A stretch of DNA of 64,000 nt from DASRAA01 sp036512955. GTDB taxonomy: Bacteria > Acidobacteriota > Terriglobia > Terriglobales > Acidobacteriaceae. The first letter of the stretch is position 1, and each line of letters opens with the position of its first letter. The position numbers and the translations under genes were made by a program. The stretch is taken from assembly GCA_036512955.1 (NCBI GenBank), contig DATBZX010000294.1:1-64000 (forward strand), given 5' to 3'. Shown piece by piece: positions 1 through 8,127 of the stretch. Under the pieces are notes generated by a model. It saw only the letters and a program-made list of their open reading frames with translations. It did no database searches and was not told the origin of the DNA.

Positions 1-1
1 C

Positions 2-1486
2 AACGGCAAGATGCTCGACCACAAAGCGGGCGCCGATATAGCGCTGGACATAGCCAAGCAGGAAGGCCAGACCGTGGAGAAGGTACTGGTCTGGAGGCGT
101 CACCCAGGCCAGAATGCGTCCGCTTCTCCGTTTGTGGATGGGCGCGATTTCTTTGTTGACGAGATTCTCCCGAACTACTCGGGTGAAATCGTGGCACCCG
201 TTCCCATGGATGCGGAGGCGCCGCTGTTTCTTATGTACACCAGCGGCAGCACCGGAAAGCCCAAAGGCTGTCAACACCGCACTGGCGGCTGCCTCGCCTA
301 TGTGACGGGCTGCTCCAAATACATCCAGGACATCCACCCCGAGGATGTGTACTGGTGCATGGCCGACATCGGCTGGATTACCGGTCACTCGTTTATTGTC
401 TACGGACCTCTGGCCTTGGCCGCCACTAGCGTTATTTACGAAGGAGTCCCTACCTTCCCTGACGCAGGCAGGGTATGGAGAATCGCCGAACGCCTGGATG
501 TGAACATTTTCCACACCTCGCCCACGGCCATCCGCATGTTGCGCAAGGCCGGTCACGATGAACCCACCAAGTACAAATACCATTTCAAGCACATGACCAC
601 GGTGGGAGAACCCATCGAGCCAGAGGTTTGGCGCTGGTATTACGAGACGGTCGGCAAAGGTGAGGCAGTGATTGTAGACACGTGGTGGCAAACCGAAAAC
701 GGAGGATTCCTCTGCAGCACCAAGCCGGCACAAAATCCCATGAAGCCGGGAAGCGCGGGCCCAGGTGTGCCGGGCATCTACCCCACCATCATCGACGAAA
801 TGGGAGAGGATATGCCCGCCGGTTCGGGGAAGGCGGGGAACATCTGCATTCGGAATCCCTGGCCAGGGATCATGCAAACCATTTGGGGCGATCGCCAGCG
901 CTTCGTCGACCAGTATTACGCTAAATACTGCAAGGATCCCAACAGCAAGGACTGGCATGACTGGCCGTACTTCGCGGCGGACGGAGCCGTGCTGGCCGTG
1001 GACGGCTATTTCCGGATCCTGGGACGCGTGGATGACGTAATCAACGTGGCTGGGCACCGCCTGGGCACAAAGGAAATCGAGTCTGCCTGCCTGACGATTC
1101 CCGAGGTGGCAGAGGCGGCAGTGGTGCCGGTGGTGGACGAAATCAAAGGCCGCGTGCCCGAGGTCTACATCGTCCTGCAGCCTGATGTCCTGCCCCCTCA
1201 GCATCAGGAGATCATGGCCAAGGTCAATCACGTCATTGAGACGATGATTGGCAAGATTGCCCGCCCGCGCAGGATTCTCATTGTTCCGGATATGCCAAAA
1301 ACACGATCCGGCAAGCTCATGCGGCGTGTTCTCGCGGCCGTCTCCAACAACATGAACACTGGAGATATCACCACGTTGGCTAATCCTGACGTGGTGGAAT
1401 CGGTCCGGGAAATGGCTCAGGGCAAAGAGAAGGTAGCACTGCAAGAGGGACCAGAAGACCTGAAATCATTTGGATCAGTGGATTGA
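2..1486 (+). CDS. acs: Acetyl-CoA synthetase, C-terminal part (cut by the window start)
   Basis: AMP-forming ligase that makes acetyl-CoA from acetate, ATP and CoA in the cytoplasm. About 494 codons are visible; the family is about 650 residues, and the frame is open to the first base, so the N-terminal quarter lies outside the window. The ATP-binding loop YTSGSTGKPKG is near nt 235-265, the DTWWQTE acetate-pocket motif near nt 680-700, and the hinge and adenylate motif GRVDDVINVAGHRLGT near nt 1021-1070. The C-terminal PKTRSGKLMRR carries the Lys that is the usual acetylation-controlled catalytic residue. The tandem Trp in WWQTE favours acetate over longer acids. A strong terminator follows the stop. 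The identity is secure; a propionate-preferring relative is the only realistic alternative. Confidence 0.95.
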   Translation, partial: NGKMLDHKAGADIALDIAKQEGQTVEKVLVWRRHPGQNASASPFVDGRDFFVDEILPNYSGEIVAPVPMDAEAPLFLMYTSGSTGKPKGCQHRTGGCLAYVTGCSKYIQDIHPEDVYWCMADIGWITGHSFIVYGPLALAATSVIYEGVPTFPDAGRVWRIAERLDVNIFHTSPTAIRMLRKAGHDEPTKYKYHFKHMTTVGEPIEPEVWRWYYETVGKGEAVIVDTWWQTENGGFLCSTKPAQNPMKPGSAGPGVPGIYPTIIDEMGEDMPAGSGKAGNICIRNPWPGIMQTIWGDRQRFVDQYYAKYCKDPNSKDWHDWPYFAADGAVLAVDGYFRILGRVDDVINVAGHRLGTKEIESACLTIPEVAEAAVVPVVDEIKGRVPEVYIVLQPDVLPPQHQEIMAKVNHVIETMIGKIARPRRILIVPDMPKTRSGKLMRRVLAAVSNNMNTGDITTLANPDVVESVREMAQGKEKVALQEGPEDLKSFGSVD

Positions 1487-1533
1487 AGGCTGACCTCCAG
1501 GCCTGTATGCCCGTACAGTCTGAGGTATGGAGT

Positions 1534-1566
1534 GGGGGCGTCCGCCGTGGCGGACGCCCCCTTTTG
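1534..1566 (+). terminator. Rho-independent terminator after acs
   Basis: A perfect 13-bp GC-rich inverted repeat (1534-1546 with 1549-1561) with a two-base centre is followed directly by TTTT. It lies 48 bases after the acs stop codon. Confidence 0.9.
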
Positions 1567-1953
1567 CTTCACCCTCGCTCTTCTACGCGCCTAGGTTACT
1601 TTAGTTTTCCTCGCTCGCTGATTCTTGTTGCCACCTGTTCCTCCAGCCCATTAGAACGGGGTTGTGAGGACAAGGGGTCTTCGTGTCCCTGCCCACGCAG
1701 CGCCCAGCGCCCATGTACGACTGCTCTTTGATAATTCCGATTTTGGGACTCTGGGCTTTACTCAGCCACCAGAAAATGCTAGCTAAGTCCTACGGGCAGA
1801 TATGGATACGTATAACTCCATTATTTATCAATGACTTGCGAACATTTTTCCCCCAAGCTATTGATTTTAAACAACAGCAGATATTTTTTTAGGTGTTATA
1901 GGCGACTACATCACCCATTCCACGCTGGCGGGTTGGGGTGACCCCAGCAGATT
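1567..1953. other. Intergenic region, AT-rich, no gene seen
   Basis: Between the acs terminator and the stop of the leftward membrane gene there is no convincing gene. The stretch 1730-1890 is clearly more AT-rich than its surroundings and holds only short open frames without a good ribosome site. A small G/C hairpin near 1933-1946 could help end the leftward transcript. The AT-rich part may be a decayed insertion or a leaderless RNA; nothing in it identifies either. Confidence 0.5.
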
Positions 1954-2958
1954 TCAGTCCGCGAGACGCGCATCCTGGCTGTCCGATCTTTCTTCCGCAG
2001 TTCCGTCCGTTTTCTTGGCAGTCGCTGGCATTTCCGCTATAGGCTCAACCAACTCGACCAGCGCTGGCGTCGTGTAGTCCGCCGCGTCGACTAGGACCAT
2101 CGCGGCGTGGCGACGGTACCACGTAACCGAACTGGCGCGCTGCCAGAGTCGGGTCAGCAACTGCATCAAGATGATGAATTCCAGCAGAAGAAACGTCACG
2201 GGCGCGGCGGTAGGCGGCAGCTTAGCCCAAACGAACAGCCCCACGGCGAGCGTCACCCAGGCGACGCCGCTAATGCACAGGTAAACGCGAAAGAGTGTCG
2301 CCACATTGCGCCAGCTAATGCCGAGCGCCTTCCAGAGATTCGGCCACATCTTGTGCTCGTCCTGCACCACCGCACGGACTTGTGCGATGTCGAACCAGAG
2401 CCGAACGAAAAGGGCCAGCAATATAACCACAATGGCGCCTGCCAGAAAAATGTAAAACCCGGTCTGGGCCGACACGGTGCGGTCGCCGATATAGTTGGAC
2501 AGCTTATTCACGCCCCAGAGTGCCAAGCCCAGGACAGCGAACGGAATCAGCGAGAACAGGGCCAGCCGGACGAAGCGCCAGAAGAAAGCGCCAGAAGCTC
2601 CAAAGAATTCGCCTGTCTTCAGCTTACGATCTTCGCGGTACACGGTCAGGATTCCGCCGGTTACGAAAACCATGAACAGGAAGAACAGAATGCCCATGTG
2701 TAACGACGCGCCATGCGACGCGAACAGGTTCGACTCGGGAACGCGCACCAGTTCGAAAAACATCCCAAGATCGAAGCCCTTGGTAAGCGGTTGTCCGGCT
2801 AGACTCTGGCCGAGCACTTGCTGAAGTTGATTGCGCGTGGCAGCAGTACCCAACGCACTGAGAATAAAATTGACCGCGAACACCCACCACAACACGCGCT
2901 GACGGCGCCACACTAGCGAGGCTCCGGCAGCTACCAATCCCTTGCTATCGTCTGCCAT
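1954..2958 (-). CDS. Polytopic membrane protein of unknown function
   Basis: A 334-residue protein with about six hydrophobic segments spread from residue 20 to residue 280 and an acidic, polar C-terminal tail, so an inner-membrane location is inferred. I do not recognise the family. The start is placed at the second ATG because AGGAG lies at the right distance in front of it; an ATG 18 bases upstream overlaps the stop of the peptidase gene (ATGA). The tight spacing implies co-transcription and probably translational coupling with the M1 peptidase gene upstream. A role in assembly or retention of that peptidase is possible but is only inferred from position. Confidence 0.75.
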   Translation of the reverse strand: MADDSKGLVAAGASLVWRRQRVLWWVFAVNFILSALGTAATRNQLQQVLGQSLAGQPLTKGFDLGMFFELVRVPESNLFASHGASLHMGILFFLFMVFVTGGILTVYREDRKLKTGEFFGASGAFFWRFVRLALFSLIPFAVLGLALWGVNKLSNYIGDRTVSAQTGFYIFLAGAIVVILLALFVRLWFDIAQVRAVVQDEHKMWPNLWKALGISWRNVATLFRVYLCISGVAWVTLAVGLFVWAKLPPTAAPVTFLLLEFIILMQLLTRLWQRASSVTWYRRHAAMVLVDAADYTTPALVELVEPIAEMPATAKKTDGTAEERSDSQDARLAD

Positions 2959-2972
2959 TGTCGTCTCCTGTG

Positions 2973-4934
2973 TCATGCCAGCCAGCTCAGCATCTGGGCA
3001 AAGAACTGCGTGCAGAACAGCCAGTAGGTTGAGATTTTCTGGACGGCTCCGCGCTGCGGTTCAGTAGCGATGCTGTTGTTGAGGTAGTTGCGGTCCATGG
3101 TGATCTGGTGGTCAGGATCAATCTCGACCGATAGGACTTTGGCCTTCTTCAGGTACACATACCGCTGCCAGCGGTCCTGTCCGTCCCACTTTTCGCGGAT
3201 AGTCTCGCCGTTGTCGAACTTGATCTCTGCCACGACCGGAAACACGAAATCTCCGAGACGCTGCAGCAAGATATCAGTCTGATAGAGGGTCTCGCCTTTC
3301 TTTTCCTCGGGAGCGTCCTTGTTGGCCCAGTCGACGCGCGTCGATTCCGCGCGCCGAACCTTGTAGTCCAGCACCTGCGTTCCGTAGACGGCCTGTTGCC
3401 AATACCAGCCGAGATCCTGGCCAGCTACTTCGTTTACGGTGCGTAGAAAGTCTTCCTGGGTGGGGTGGGTAAAGCGATATTTCATGAAGTAGGCATGCAG
3501 CGCCTTCTGCAGAGTCTCCTGACCAACGACGGCCTCCAAAGTCAGAAGCATGGTCGCGGTCTTGCCATAGGTGACGCCACCGTAGGCTCCCATGCTCATG
3601 TCCTGGTAGCTGTTCCGGGACAGGGGATCGGTTTCGGCCACTCCCAGGTACGACATGCGTTGCTCTGCGGCATTGCCCATTTGAGCTCCAATCCAGTTCA
3701 ACAGGCTGGTATTTTTGCCGTAGAGGCTGTCCATCACTTTGACTTCGGTGTAGCTGTTGATGCCCTCATCCAGCCAGGCGTTCTCGAACTCGTTCGTGGC
3801 CACCATGGCGTACCAATATTGGTGGCCGAACTCGTGTTCGGTGACGACCTCCGGAAATGCCTTCTGACCTTTGGGTGCCCACCACACAGTGTCTCCGGTG
3901 ATGAAGGTCGGATACTCCATGCCGCCAGCCTCTAACGCACCGTGCGGTGGGTCGACCACTGTGATCTGGGCGTATGGGTACGGGCCGTACCACTCGTCGA
4001 AACGCTTCATGGTGCCCTGCATGACGTCCAGGTAGCGCTGCCACGAACTCTGATGGCTCTCGTAGGTCAGGAGGCGAACCTTGACGGCTCCCACGCTGCC
4101 GTTGAACTGACTCTCCAGCACCTTGAAATTGGGATCGGCGGTCCAGGCGAAGTCATGCACGTCTTCGGCGTGAAAGGCGACGGTCTTGGTTCCATTACCG
4201 TTGTCGGTGTCGTTGGTCTGCACACCAGTAGCGCCGATAACGTAGTCCTTGGGCAAAGTAATCTTCACGTCATAGGTTCCGAAGTCGGAGAAGAACTCGG
4301 TCATGGCATGAAATTGGTGGCAATTCCACGCGCCGTTCCAGAACACTCCAACTTTCGGGAACCATTGTCCAGCGAGCAGGAACGTGCGTTTGTAGCCGGT
4401 CCGGGCCAAGACCTCAGGGAAGGTGGCGCGAAACTTGATTTTGAAAGTAACGTCCTGTCCGGGTTCGACGGGACGCGGCAGCGCGACTTCCATCACGGTC
4501 TTGTCGTCGGGATTGCCGTCGTCCGGCGAGGCGAACTTGATTTGCTTGGTCAGGTCGCCCATGCCGACGACTTCCAGCGAGATCACGTCGTTCGAGCCAC
4601 TGCGCTTGGCATCCCAACCATTATCGAAAGTGCTGGTGCGAAAATTGCCGTCGCGATGCGCTTCTCGGACCCAGGTTGAATTCGGCTGAAAGGCGTTCAG
4701 GTAGAGATGAAATGGAAAGTGGTCGAGCGCTTTTCCCGTGAGGTTGTGGTAGGTCAGCGTCTCGGTGGCCTCGACCACATGCTTTTCTGGAAGGTACTTG
4801 GCGTCAATCTGATAGGCCACAACACGCTGCGACAGCGGGCCCGTAACTTTCGGGGCGAAGGGACCCTGTCCCTGCAGTGACGCTGCGCTGAGAAGGAGCG
4901 CTACAAAGGCGATAACCAGCTTTCTGGGTTGCAT
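2973..4934 (-). CDS. Exported M1-family zinc metallopeptidase
   Basis: A 653-residue aminopeptidase-type protein of the gluzincin clan. The zinc site is HEFGHQYW, with the third ligand Glu in the motif ending NAWLDEG 18 residues later; upstream, GALEAGGMEYP corresponds to the GxMEN-type substrate motif. The N-terminus (MQPRKLVIAFVALLLSAA) is a signal peptide, so the enzyme acts in the periplasm or outside. The open frame runs 45 codons further upstream, but that extension overlaps the end of the phosphofructokinase gene and lacks signal-peptide character. The chosen ATG has GGAG 8 bases upstream. The gene downstream overlaps its stop. The peptide substrate cannot be read from sequence. Confidence 0.9.
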   Translation of the reverse strand: MQPRKLVIAFVALLLSAASLQGQGPFAPKVTGPLSQRVVAYQIDAKYLPEKHVVEATETLTYHNLTGKALDHFPFHLYLNAFQPNSTWVREAHRDGNFRTSTFDNGWDAKRSGSNDVISLEVVGMGDLTKQIKFASPDDGNPDDKTVMEVALPRPVEPGQDVTFKIKFRATFPEVLARTGYKRTFLLAGQWFPKVGVFWNGAWNCHQFHAMTEFFSDFGTYDVKITLPKDYVIGATGVQTNDTDNGNGTKTVAFHAEDVHDFAWTADPNFKVLESQFNGSVGAVKVRLLTYESHQSSWQRYLDVMQGTMKRFDEWYGPYPYAQITVVDPPHGALEAGGMEYPTFITGDTVWWAPKGQKAFPEVVTEHEFGHQYWYAMVATNEFENAWLDEGINSYTEVKVMDSLYGKNTSLLNWIGAQMGNAAEQRMSYLGVAETDPLSRNSYQDMSMGAYGGVTYGKTATMLLTLEAVVGQETLQKALHAYFMKYRFTHPTQEDFLRTVNEVAGQDLGWYWQQAVYGTQVLDYKVRRAESTRVDWANKDAPEEKKGETLYQTDILLQRLGDFVFPVVAEIKFDNGETIREKWDGQDRWQRYVYLKKAKVLSVEIDPDHQITMDRNYLNNSIATEPQRGAVQKISTYWLFCTQFFAQMLSWLA

Positions 4935-5055
4935 TGTGCGTCTCCAGTGCCAGCAAAGTTGAACGTGCTCATTAAACGAGAACTGCGGATCCAATGCAAG
5001 GTAGACACACGAACGCGGCGCAAGCTGGACACCTGCACCGCGTTCGAAATCCGTG

Positions 5056-6123
5056 TTATTTCTTGTCACCCTTGAGCGGCTCGCTTAACCCTAGCGCAAC
5101 ATCGATCAGTGCCGGGTCGAGCAAGCGGTTCTTGTTGATGGCTTCGGTGAGCGGGACCGACACGATATCGTTACCGCGGAGAGCGACCATGCAGCCGAAC
5201 TCGCCACGATGGACCATGTCAATGGCACCAATGCCGTAGCGCGAAGCCAGCACGCGATCGAAGGCGCTGGGCGAGCCGCCTCGCTGAATGTGTCCCAGTA
5301 CGACGTAGCGAGTTTCGAGGCCAGTGCGACGCTCAACTTCGCGCGCCAGGATCTGTCCGACGCCGCCGAGTCGCACATGACCGAACTCGTCCTTGCCCAT
5401 CTCGGTGACCACCGGCGCGCCGTGCGATGGATCGACGTCGCTGGCGAACTTGGCGCCTTCGGCGACCACGATGATGCTGAAGTAGCGTCCTCGGGCGTGG
5501 CGCAAGCGAATCCGTTCCGCCACTTCTTCGATATCGAATGGCCGCTCGGGAATGAGAATCACATCAGCTCCGCCGGCGATGCCGCTGTACATCGCGATCC
5601 ATCCGGCATCGCGGCCCATGACCTCGACGACCATAACGCGCTGGTGGGCTTCGGCAGTAGTGTGGACGCGGTCAATGGCCTCCATTGCCGTGTTGACAGC
5701 GGTGTCGAATCCGAAACAGAAGTCGGTTCCGCTCAAGTCGTTGTCAATCGTCTTGGGAACTCCAATTACCTTGATGCCCTGTTCAAACAACTTCTGCGCC
5801 ACGCTGTTCGTGTCGTCACCGCCGATGGCGATCAGAGCATCGAGGTTGTTGTGGTGCAGGGTTTCCATGCAGCGCGCCAAGCCGCCCTCGCGCTTGGTTG
5901 GGTTGGTTCGCGAGGTGCGCAGGATGGTGCCGCCGCGCGGCAGGATGCCAGAGATGGCTTCGTAATCCAGCGCCATCGTCTTGTTTTCCAGGACACCGCG
6001 CCAGCCTTCCATAAAACCGACAAACTCGTCGTCGTAGTGGAGAATTCCTTTGCGCACGACTGCCCGGATCACTGCGTTGAGGCCAGGACAATCGCCGCCG
6101 CCAGTCAAAATGCCAACTCTCAT
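5056..6123 (-). CDS. 6-phosphofructokinase, probably pyrophosphate-dependent
   Basis: A 355-residue PFK-family enzyme phosphorylating fructose 6-phosphate. The N-terminal GGGDCPGLNAVIR loop, the catalytic TIDND motif and the substrate motif VMGRDAGW are all present. Two residues that set the phosphoryl donor are of the PPi type: GGDDT has Asp where ATP enzymes have Gly (E. coli position 104), and PKTIDND has Lys where ATP enzymes have Gly (position 124). From family knowledge, Asp plus Lys indicates a reversible PPi-dependent enzyme, whereas Gly plus Lys or Gly plus Gly indicates ATP. The length fits the actinobacterial-type group. It is transcribed divergently from the DUF962 gene. Donor specificity is inferred, not proven. 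Confidence 0.9.
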   Translation of the reverse strand: MRVGILTGGGDCPGLNAVIRAVVRKGILHYDDEFVGFMEGWRGVLENKTMALDYEAISGILPRGGTILRTSRTNPTKREGGLARCMETLHHNNLDALIAIGGDDTNSVAQKLFEQGIKVIGVPKTIDNDLSGTDFCFGFDTAVNTAMEAIDRVHTTAEAHQRVMVVEVMGRDAGWIAMYSGIAGGADVILIPERPFDIEEVAERIRLRHARGRYFSIIVVAEGAKFASDVDPSHGAPVVTEMGKDEFGHVRLGGVGQILAREVERRTGLETRYVVLGHIQRGGSPSAFDRVLASRYGIGAIDMVHRGEFGCMVALRGNDIVSVPLTEAINKNRLLDPALIDVALGLSEPLKGDKK

Positions 6124-6254
6124 TTGCTTGAGCCATCCCTATGCTTGGATTAACTGTAAAAGATGGTAACGTATGACCGCGTGTTGTGCCCGTCGTAGTA
6201 CACTTTTCGCCGCGCTCAAAGTATCTTCCGCGTGCCATCTAGGGGAATGAAAGC

Positions 6255-6572
6255 ATGACCGAGCCACAAAAGTTCGCATCGTACGACGAGTTCTTTGAGT
6301 TCTATCTCAGGCAGCACAATGACCCGCTGAACCGCATCCTGCATGCCATCGGTACGACGCTCGGAGTTACGGTCGTGGTGGCCGCGCTGGTTCTTGGCCA
6401 TCCCTGGTATGTGTTGCTGTTCTTTCCCATCGGATACGGCTTCGCCTGGACCGGACACTTCCTGGTGGAGAAGAACAAGCCAGCGACGTTTGGTCATCCG
6501 TTCTGGTCGTTCATCAGCGACTTCCGCATGATCGGCTTAATGTTCACCGGACGGCTGGCAGCGCGGATGTAG
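6255..6572 (+). CDS. DUF962 (Mpo1-like) membrane protein
   Basis: A 105-residue protein matching the DUF962/YGL010w family by its Asn/His-rich N-terminal motif (HNDPLNRILHAIG), two central hydrophobic segments, a further conserved His (WTGHFLVEKNKPATFGHPFWS) and a short C-terminal helix. The yeast relative Mpo1 is an iron-dependent dioxygenase acting on 2-hydroxy fatty acids at a membrane; the conserved His residues are its proposed metal ligands. Whether this bacterial protein does the same is unknown. AGGGGA precedes the ATG. It stands between the divergent phosphofructokinase gene and ruvC. Confidence 0.8.
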   Translation: MTEPQKFASYDEFFEFYLRQHNDPLNRILHAIGTTLGVTVVVAALVLGHPWYVLLFFPIGYGFAWTGHFLVEKNKPATFGHPFWSFISDFRMIGLMFTGRLAARM

Positions 6573-6635
6573 TCGAGCGACCATAGTTTCACAACCCCGC
6601 CCCCACCCCGCGCCTGCTACACTCGGCGCAAGATC

Positions 6636-7139
6636 ATGCGAGTTCTCGGTATCGATTGCGGCGGCGAATACACCGGCTACGGTGTGGTCGAGCAGGACGA
6701 GCAGGGCGGCCTTCACCACCTGTGCAGCGGAGCTATCCGGCTGCTTCCGCGAGAAGCGCTGGAGCTCAGGCTAATGAAGATCTGCCAGGGATTGACCGAT
6801 GTCATCGCCGCGTACTCCCCGGAAGTCGTCACCATCGAGGACGTATTCTACGCAGTGAATGCAAAGTCGGCGCTTAAGTTGGGGCACGTGCGCGGCGTAG
6901 CGATGTTGACCGCAGCCCAGGCGGGACTGTCCGTGATCGCCTACTCGCCGCTGTCCATCAAGTCAGCGGTCGTGGGATATGGCCGCGCGGAGAAGTCCCA
7001 AGTGCAGTTGATGGTCGCGCGCCTGTTGGACTTGCCTTCACCCCCGGAACCGCCAGACGTTGCTGATGCCTTGGCAATCGCAATCTGCCACCTGCACACC
7101 TCGGCAACGCTGCGCCGACAGCATGCGGGAGCTCGGTGA
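6636..7139 (+). CDS. ruvC: Crossover junction endodeoxyribonuclease RuvC
   Basis: A 167-residue Holliday-junction resolvase. The acidic catalytic set is visible: Asp in GIDCG near the N-terminus, Glu in VTIEDVF near residue 66, and two Asp in PPDVADALAIAICH near the C-terminus. The AVNAKSALKLGHVRG segment and the VVGYGRAEKSQVQ motif are diagnostic. It acts with RuvAB, whose genes are not next to it here. The next gene begins 39 bases after the stop and may be co-transcribed. Confidence 0.95.
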   Translation: MRVLGIDCGGEYTGYGVVEQDEQGGLHHLCSGAIRLLPREALELRLMKICQGLTDVIAAYSPEVVTIEDVFYAVNAKSALKLGHVRGVAMLTAAQAGLSVIAYSPLSIKSAVVGYGRAEKSQVQLMVARLLDLPSPPEPPDVADALAIAICHLHTSATLRRQHAGAR

Positions 7140-7177
7140 GAGCCGGTTCTCGTGTTCAGATAAAATCAGTCGCGAGC

Positions 7178-7915
7178 ATGAAAGCGTCCCGTCTGAAGTA
7201 TCTAGCGGTGATTGGGTTCCTGTGTGCGCTGTGTGCTGGCGCACAGGTTGTTCATCAGGTCACACCCGTGGCGTCTCCGACTGGCTCCTACATCACCTTT
7301 AAGTTCGACTGGGAGCAGGGACTTCCGTGGCAGCGATATTCCATCGCAGTCGATGACTCCGGCAATGCCCACTTCGAGGGCGTCGGAAATCCCAGCCAGA
7401 GCGGTGATGGCGACAACTTTTCGCAGGACTTCACCATGACCGACGCCAATCGGCAAAAGATCTTCGAACTGGCCAAGAAGCTGGATTATTTTCAGGGAAA
7501 CTTCGAGGCAAAACAGAAAAACATCGCAAAAACAGGCCAGAAGACGCTGGGATACCACGGGCGGCCCGCGGCTGATACACCAGCCGTCGAGCACTCCACG
7601 GCCTACAATTTTTCTCCAAACTCGGAGGTCCAGGAATTGACCCGGATCTTTCAGGCCATCGCCACCACCATGGACTACGGGCGGAAATTGGCGTTCAAGT
7701 ACCGCTTCGACAAGCTGGGGATAGACGCGGAGTTGAAAGCCCTGCAAGACACGCAGGCGAGCCATTACGTTGAAGAACTACAGGCGATTGAGCCAATTTT
7801 GCAGAAGATCGCCGATGACCCTAACATGATGCACATCAATCGCTTGACCGCGAAGCAACTGCTGAAGTCGATGGCGAGCGGCGGGGCCCCGAGCCAGACG
7901 GCGACCCAGCCGTGA
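7178..7915 (+). CDS. Secreted protein of unknown function
   Basis: A 245-residue protein with a clear signal peptide (MKASRLKYLAVIGFLCALCAGAQ). The frame extends 14 codons further upstream, but only this ATG gives a normal signal sequence. The mature part has no Cys-rich or enzyme motif that I recognise. Two halves are visible: a beta-rich N-terminal half and an Ala/Gln/Glu-rich helical C-terminal half. Export to the periplasm is inferred. It follows ruvC closely, but no functional link is apparent. Confidence 0.75.
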   Translation: MKASRLKYLAVIGFLCALCAGAQVVHQVTPVASPTGSYITFKFDWEQGLPWQRYSIAVDDSGNAHFEGVGNPSQSGDGDNFSQDFTMTDANRQKIFELAKKLDYFQGNFEAKQKNIAKTGQKTLGYHGRPAADTPAVEHSTAYNFSPNSEVQELTRIFQAIATTMDYGRKLAFKYRFDKLGIDAELKALQDTQASHYVEELQAIEPILQKIADDPNMMHINRLTAKQLLKSMASGGAPSQTATQP

Positions 7916-7927
7916 GCCCGTATTGGA

Positions 7928-7944
7928 GAAGCCAGCCCGGCTTC
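7928..7944 (+). terminator. Possible weak terminator
   Basis: A 6-bp inverted repeat (GAAGCC with GGCTTC) with a 5-base loop lies 13 bases after the preceding stop, followed by only a short interrupted T run. Termination strength is doubtful. Confidence 0.4.
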
Positions 7945-8127
7945 GGTGTTTCACCGCGATAATCCGGGAACAGGTTCACCTACACATGTAGAATTTCGGC
8001 AACTTCGGAGCAAACGGGTGTTTAATACGTTATGGGTGTAGCCGAGATGTATGCGCCTGGTTGGGACCAAGAGCTTAGGTCTTCGAAAACGTTTTCAACC
8101 GGTGAGCGGCTTCAAGGGGTGAGCAGT

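Noticed and set aside
1683..1892. 69-codon plus-strand ORF in the AT-rich gap after acs
   Set aside because: No ribosome site and no domain-like pattern; the AT bias alone explains the open frame.
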